Source: an uncultured Prevotella sp. (GTDB taxonomy: Bacteria > Bacteroidota > Bacteroidia > Bacteroidales > Bacteroidaceae). Taken from it: 15,250 nt of DNA. A program made the translations under genes and the position numbers. The notes under the pieces were generated by a model. The model did no database searches, was not told the DNA's origin, and was given only the letters and a program-made list of their open reading frames with translations. This document shows positions 13,607-15,250 of this stretch, piece by piece. The stretch is taken from positions 1-15,250 of the forward strand of contig CABSIA010000065.1 of the NCBI GenBank assembly GCA_902477645.1, read 5' to 3'. Position 1 is the stretch's first letter. Each line of letters starts with the position of its first letter.

Positions 13607-14992
13607 ATGGAAACAATAAACAGAAAATTTGTGTATTTCATCTGTCTCGTATCTGCTATGGGCGGACTTCTCTTTGGCTACGACTGGGTGGTGATAGGAG
13701 GCGCCAAGCCGTTCTACGAGCTTTATTATCAGATTGACGCCAGTCCGTCGCAGCAGGGGCTGGCGATGACTATCGCCCTGGTAGGGTGTCTGATTGGTGC
13801 TATGCTCTGTGGTACGCTTGCTGACCGTATCGGACGCAAGAAACTTCTTGTGGTGTCAGCCTTGATATTCTTTTTCTCGGCGATAGCAACGGGTATTGCC
13901 GATACGTTTAATACCTTTTTGGTCGCCCGCTTTTTTGGAGGTATCGGCATAGGTGTGGCATCAGGTCTGTCACCTATGTATATCGCTGAGGTAGCTCCTT
14001 CTTCCGTACGCGGACGGTTGGTGTCGCTCAATCAGCTCGCCATTGTCTTGGGAATTTTGGCAGCACAAATCACCAACTGGCTCATTGCTGACCCAATTCC
14101 AACCTCTTTTACTTCTGCCGATATTGCGTCATCTTGGAATGGGCAGATGGCATGGAGGTGGATGTTCTGGGCTGCGGCTTTCCCGGCGGCTGTTTTTTGT
14201 GTGATGGCTTGCCTCATCCCGGAAAGCCCCCGCTGGCTGGCGATGAAGAACCGTGAGAAGGATGCTTTCTGTATATTAAATAAAATAGGCGGAGAGGAGT
14301 ATGCACAAGGTGAGTTGCATGCAGTGCAAGAGGCTCAGGCAAATGATGTCTCGCAGGCGGGATTGAAAACGTTGTTCAGCAAACCTTATCGCAAGGTGCT
14401 GCTGATAGGTGTGGTTATCGCATTCTTCCAGCAGTGGTGCGGCACCAATGTCATTTTCAATTATGCACAGGAGATATTCCAGTCGGCGGGCTATGCCATC
14501 GGCGACGTATTGTTCAATATTGTGGTGACAGGTATCGCCAACGTTCTCTTCACCCTCGTGGCTATCCGCACCGTGGACAAGTGGGGACGCAAGGCTCTGA
14601 TGAAGTTGGGTGCAGGCGGACTGTGTGTCATATATCTCGTTTTGGGTGTCTGTTACTTCTTCCAGATTACGGGAGTCTTTATGATTGTCTTGGTCGTGGC
14701 AGCCATTGCCTGCTATGCGATGACGCTGGGACCAGTGACGTGGGTGTTGCTGGCTGAGATATTCCCCAACCGTGTGCGTGCCGTAGCTGTGGCTACAAGT
14801 ACTTTTGCCCTTTGGGTGGGGAGTGCGACACTTACCTATACATTCCCTTTGCTCAATGTCGCCTTGGGCAGCTATGGCACATTCTGGATTTATAGTGCTG
14901 TTTGTCTGGCTGGCTTCCTCTTCGTATGTCTAAATCTGCCTGAGACAAAGGGCAAGTCGCTCGAAGAACTGGAAAAGGAGCTGATTAAGTAA
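13607..14992 (+). CDS. Sugar:H+ symporter, MFS sugar porter family
   Basis: A 461-residue inner-membrane transporter with about twelve hydrophobic helices. Sugar-porter marks are present: G-G-L-L-F-G-Y-D at 19-26, D-R-I-G-R-K-K at 73-79, P-E-S-P-R-W-L at 205-211 after helix 6, F-Q-Q-W-C-G-T-N-V-I-F-N-Y in helix 7 (residues 274-286), and P-E-T-K-G-K-S after helix 12 (445-451). The Q-Q pair in helix 7 is a sugar ligand in XylE-type proteins, but the following S-G or V-G position is C-G here, as seen in a Bacteroidetes branch. The sugar cannot be told from sequence; xylose, glucose or another monosaccharide is possible. It is followed 60 bp later by a DUF5107 gene, suggesting a small carbohydrate-use operon. 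Confidence 0.92.
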   Translation: METINRKFVYFICLVSAMGGLLFGYDWVVIGGAKPFYELYYQIDASPSQQGLAMTIALVGCLIGAMLCGTLADRIGRKKLLVVSALIFFFSAIATGIADTFNTFLVARFFGGIGIGVASGLSPMYIAEVAPSSVRGRLVSLNQLAIVLGILAAQITNWLIADPIPTSFTSADIASSWNGQMAWRWMFWAAAFPAAVFCVMACLIPESPRWLAMKNREKDAFCILNKIGGEEYAQGELHAVQEAQANDVSQAGLKTLFSKPYRKVLLIGVVIAFFQQWCGTNVIFNYAQEIFQSAGYAIGDVLFNIVVTGIANVLFTLVAIRTVDKWGRKALMKLGAGGLCVIYLVLGVCYFFQITGVFMIVLVVAAIACYAMTLGPVTWVLLAEIFPNRVRAVAVATSTFALWVGSATLTYTFPLLNVALGSYGTFWIYSAVCLAGFLFVCLNLPETKGKSLEELEKELIK

Positions 14993-15015
14993 GTGAAGAA
15001 TGAAGAGTGAAGAAT
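14993..15015 (+). repeat. Short direct repeat GTGAAGAAT x2
   Basis: GTGAAGAAT occurs at 14993-15001 and 15007-15015 directly behind the sugar-porter stop. It is purine-rich, low-complexity spacer sequence of a type I have often seen after Bacteroidales genes. No hairpin is formed. Confidence 0.4.
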
Positions 15016-15052
15016 TCAATAGTTTTAGAAACAAATAAAATCAATATAGAAT

Positions 15053-15250
15053 ATGGTAAAAGTTTGGAGAGAGACAGTGGTGATTCCTACTTACGAGATA
15101 GGAGCGGCTGAGAAAAATCCTATTTTCTTGGAGAAACGGGTTTATCAGGGGTCAAGCGGTGTGGTTTATCCTTATCCTGTCGTTGAGAGTATCAGCGACG
15201 AGAAGGTTGATAAGGAGTGGCATGCCGTGTGGCTGGAGAATGAGTATATC
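15053..15250 (+). CDS. DUF5107-domain protein, N-terminal part only
   Basis: The first 66 codons of a gene that runs off the right edge. The start MVKVWRETVVIPTYEIG and the block F-L-E-K-R-V-Y-Q-G-S-S-G-V-V-Y-P-Y-P-V are what I recognise as the beginning of DUF5107 proteins, large (often over 1000-residue) proteins with a beta-sandwich N-terminal region and TPR repeats after it. No signal peptide is present in the visible part. Position 60 bp after a sugar porter fits the family's frequent location in carbohydrate-use clusters. Its biochemical activity is not established, and the domain assignment rests on 66 residues. Confidence 0.75.
   Translation, partial: MVKVWRETVVIPTYEIGAAEKNPIFLEKRVYQGSSGVVYPYPVVESISDEKVDKEWHAVWLENEYI

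Noticed and set aside
14032..14217. Small antisense frames over the sugar porter
   Set aside because: They are short, overlap transmembrane-coding sequence of a full-length transporter and show no features of their own.

Overview
The window looks like a chromosomal segment of a Bacteroidales bacterium, most likely a Prevotella/Segatella-type gut anaerobe. The reasons are the character of the proteins (ATP-type PEPCK, a one-chain PurL, a Bacteroidetes-type RNase H, paired short chromate transporters, a DUF5107 protein behind a sugar porter) and several start regions carrying the Bacteroidetes -7 box TAnnTTTG. The genus is inferred from style, not from a marker gene.

Layout. 1-341: noncoding, with a probable promoter for a gene off the left edge, a GGAG-headed hairpin and the pckA terminator. 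342-1943 (-): pckA. 1944-2590: long noncoding stretch with the pckA promoter, a strictly 32-bp-phased array of five TCCGATA repeats bracketed by 15-bp inverted repeats, then two related promoter copies facing upp. 2591-5589 (+): upp, argS and an RNase H gene, closely spaced and probably one transcript, ending at a 24-bp-stem bidirectional terminator. 5658-6896 (-): a two-gene unit encoding a protein with two ExoX-C-like repeats and a small exported protein; neither has a known function. 6897-7198: noncoding, with a symmetric four-copy 11-bp repeat. 7199-12930 (-): purL, two chromate-transporter half genes and mntP, all on one strand but separated by two inverted-repeat pairs. 12931-13606: divergent control region with repeated promoter modules, hairpins and a 22-bp tandem repeat. 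13607-15250 (+): a sugar:H+ symporter and the start of a DUF5107 gene that leaves the window.

The genes are mostly housekeeping: gluconeogenesis or anaplerosis (pckA), pyrimidine salvage (upp), tRNA charging (argS), RNA:DNA hybrid removal (RNase H), purine synthesis (purL), ion export (chrA pair, mntP) and sugar uptake. The unusual content is in the spacers. At least five repeat families sit there: a phased array, REP/REPIN-like hairpins, a G/C-rich inverted pair, a dyad array, and a mosaic promoter module shared by upp and purL on opposite strands about 10 kb apart. I saw no tRNA, rRNA, transposase, CRISPR-Cas or defence operon.
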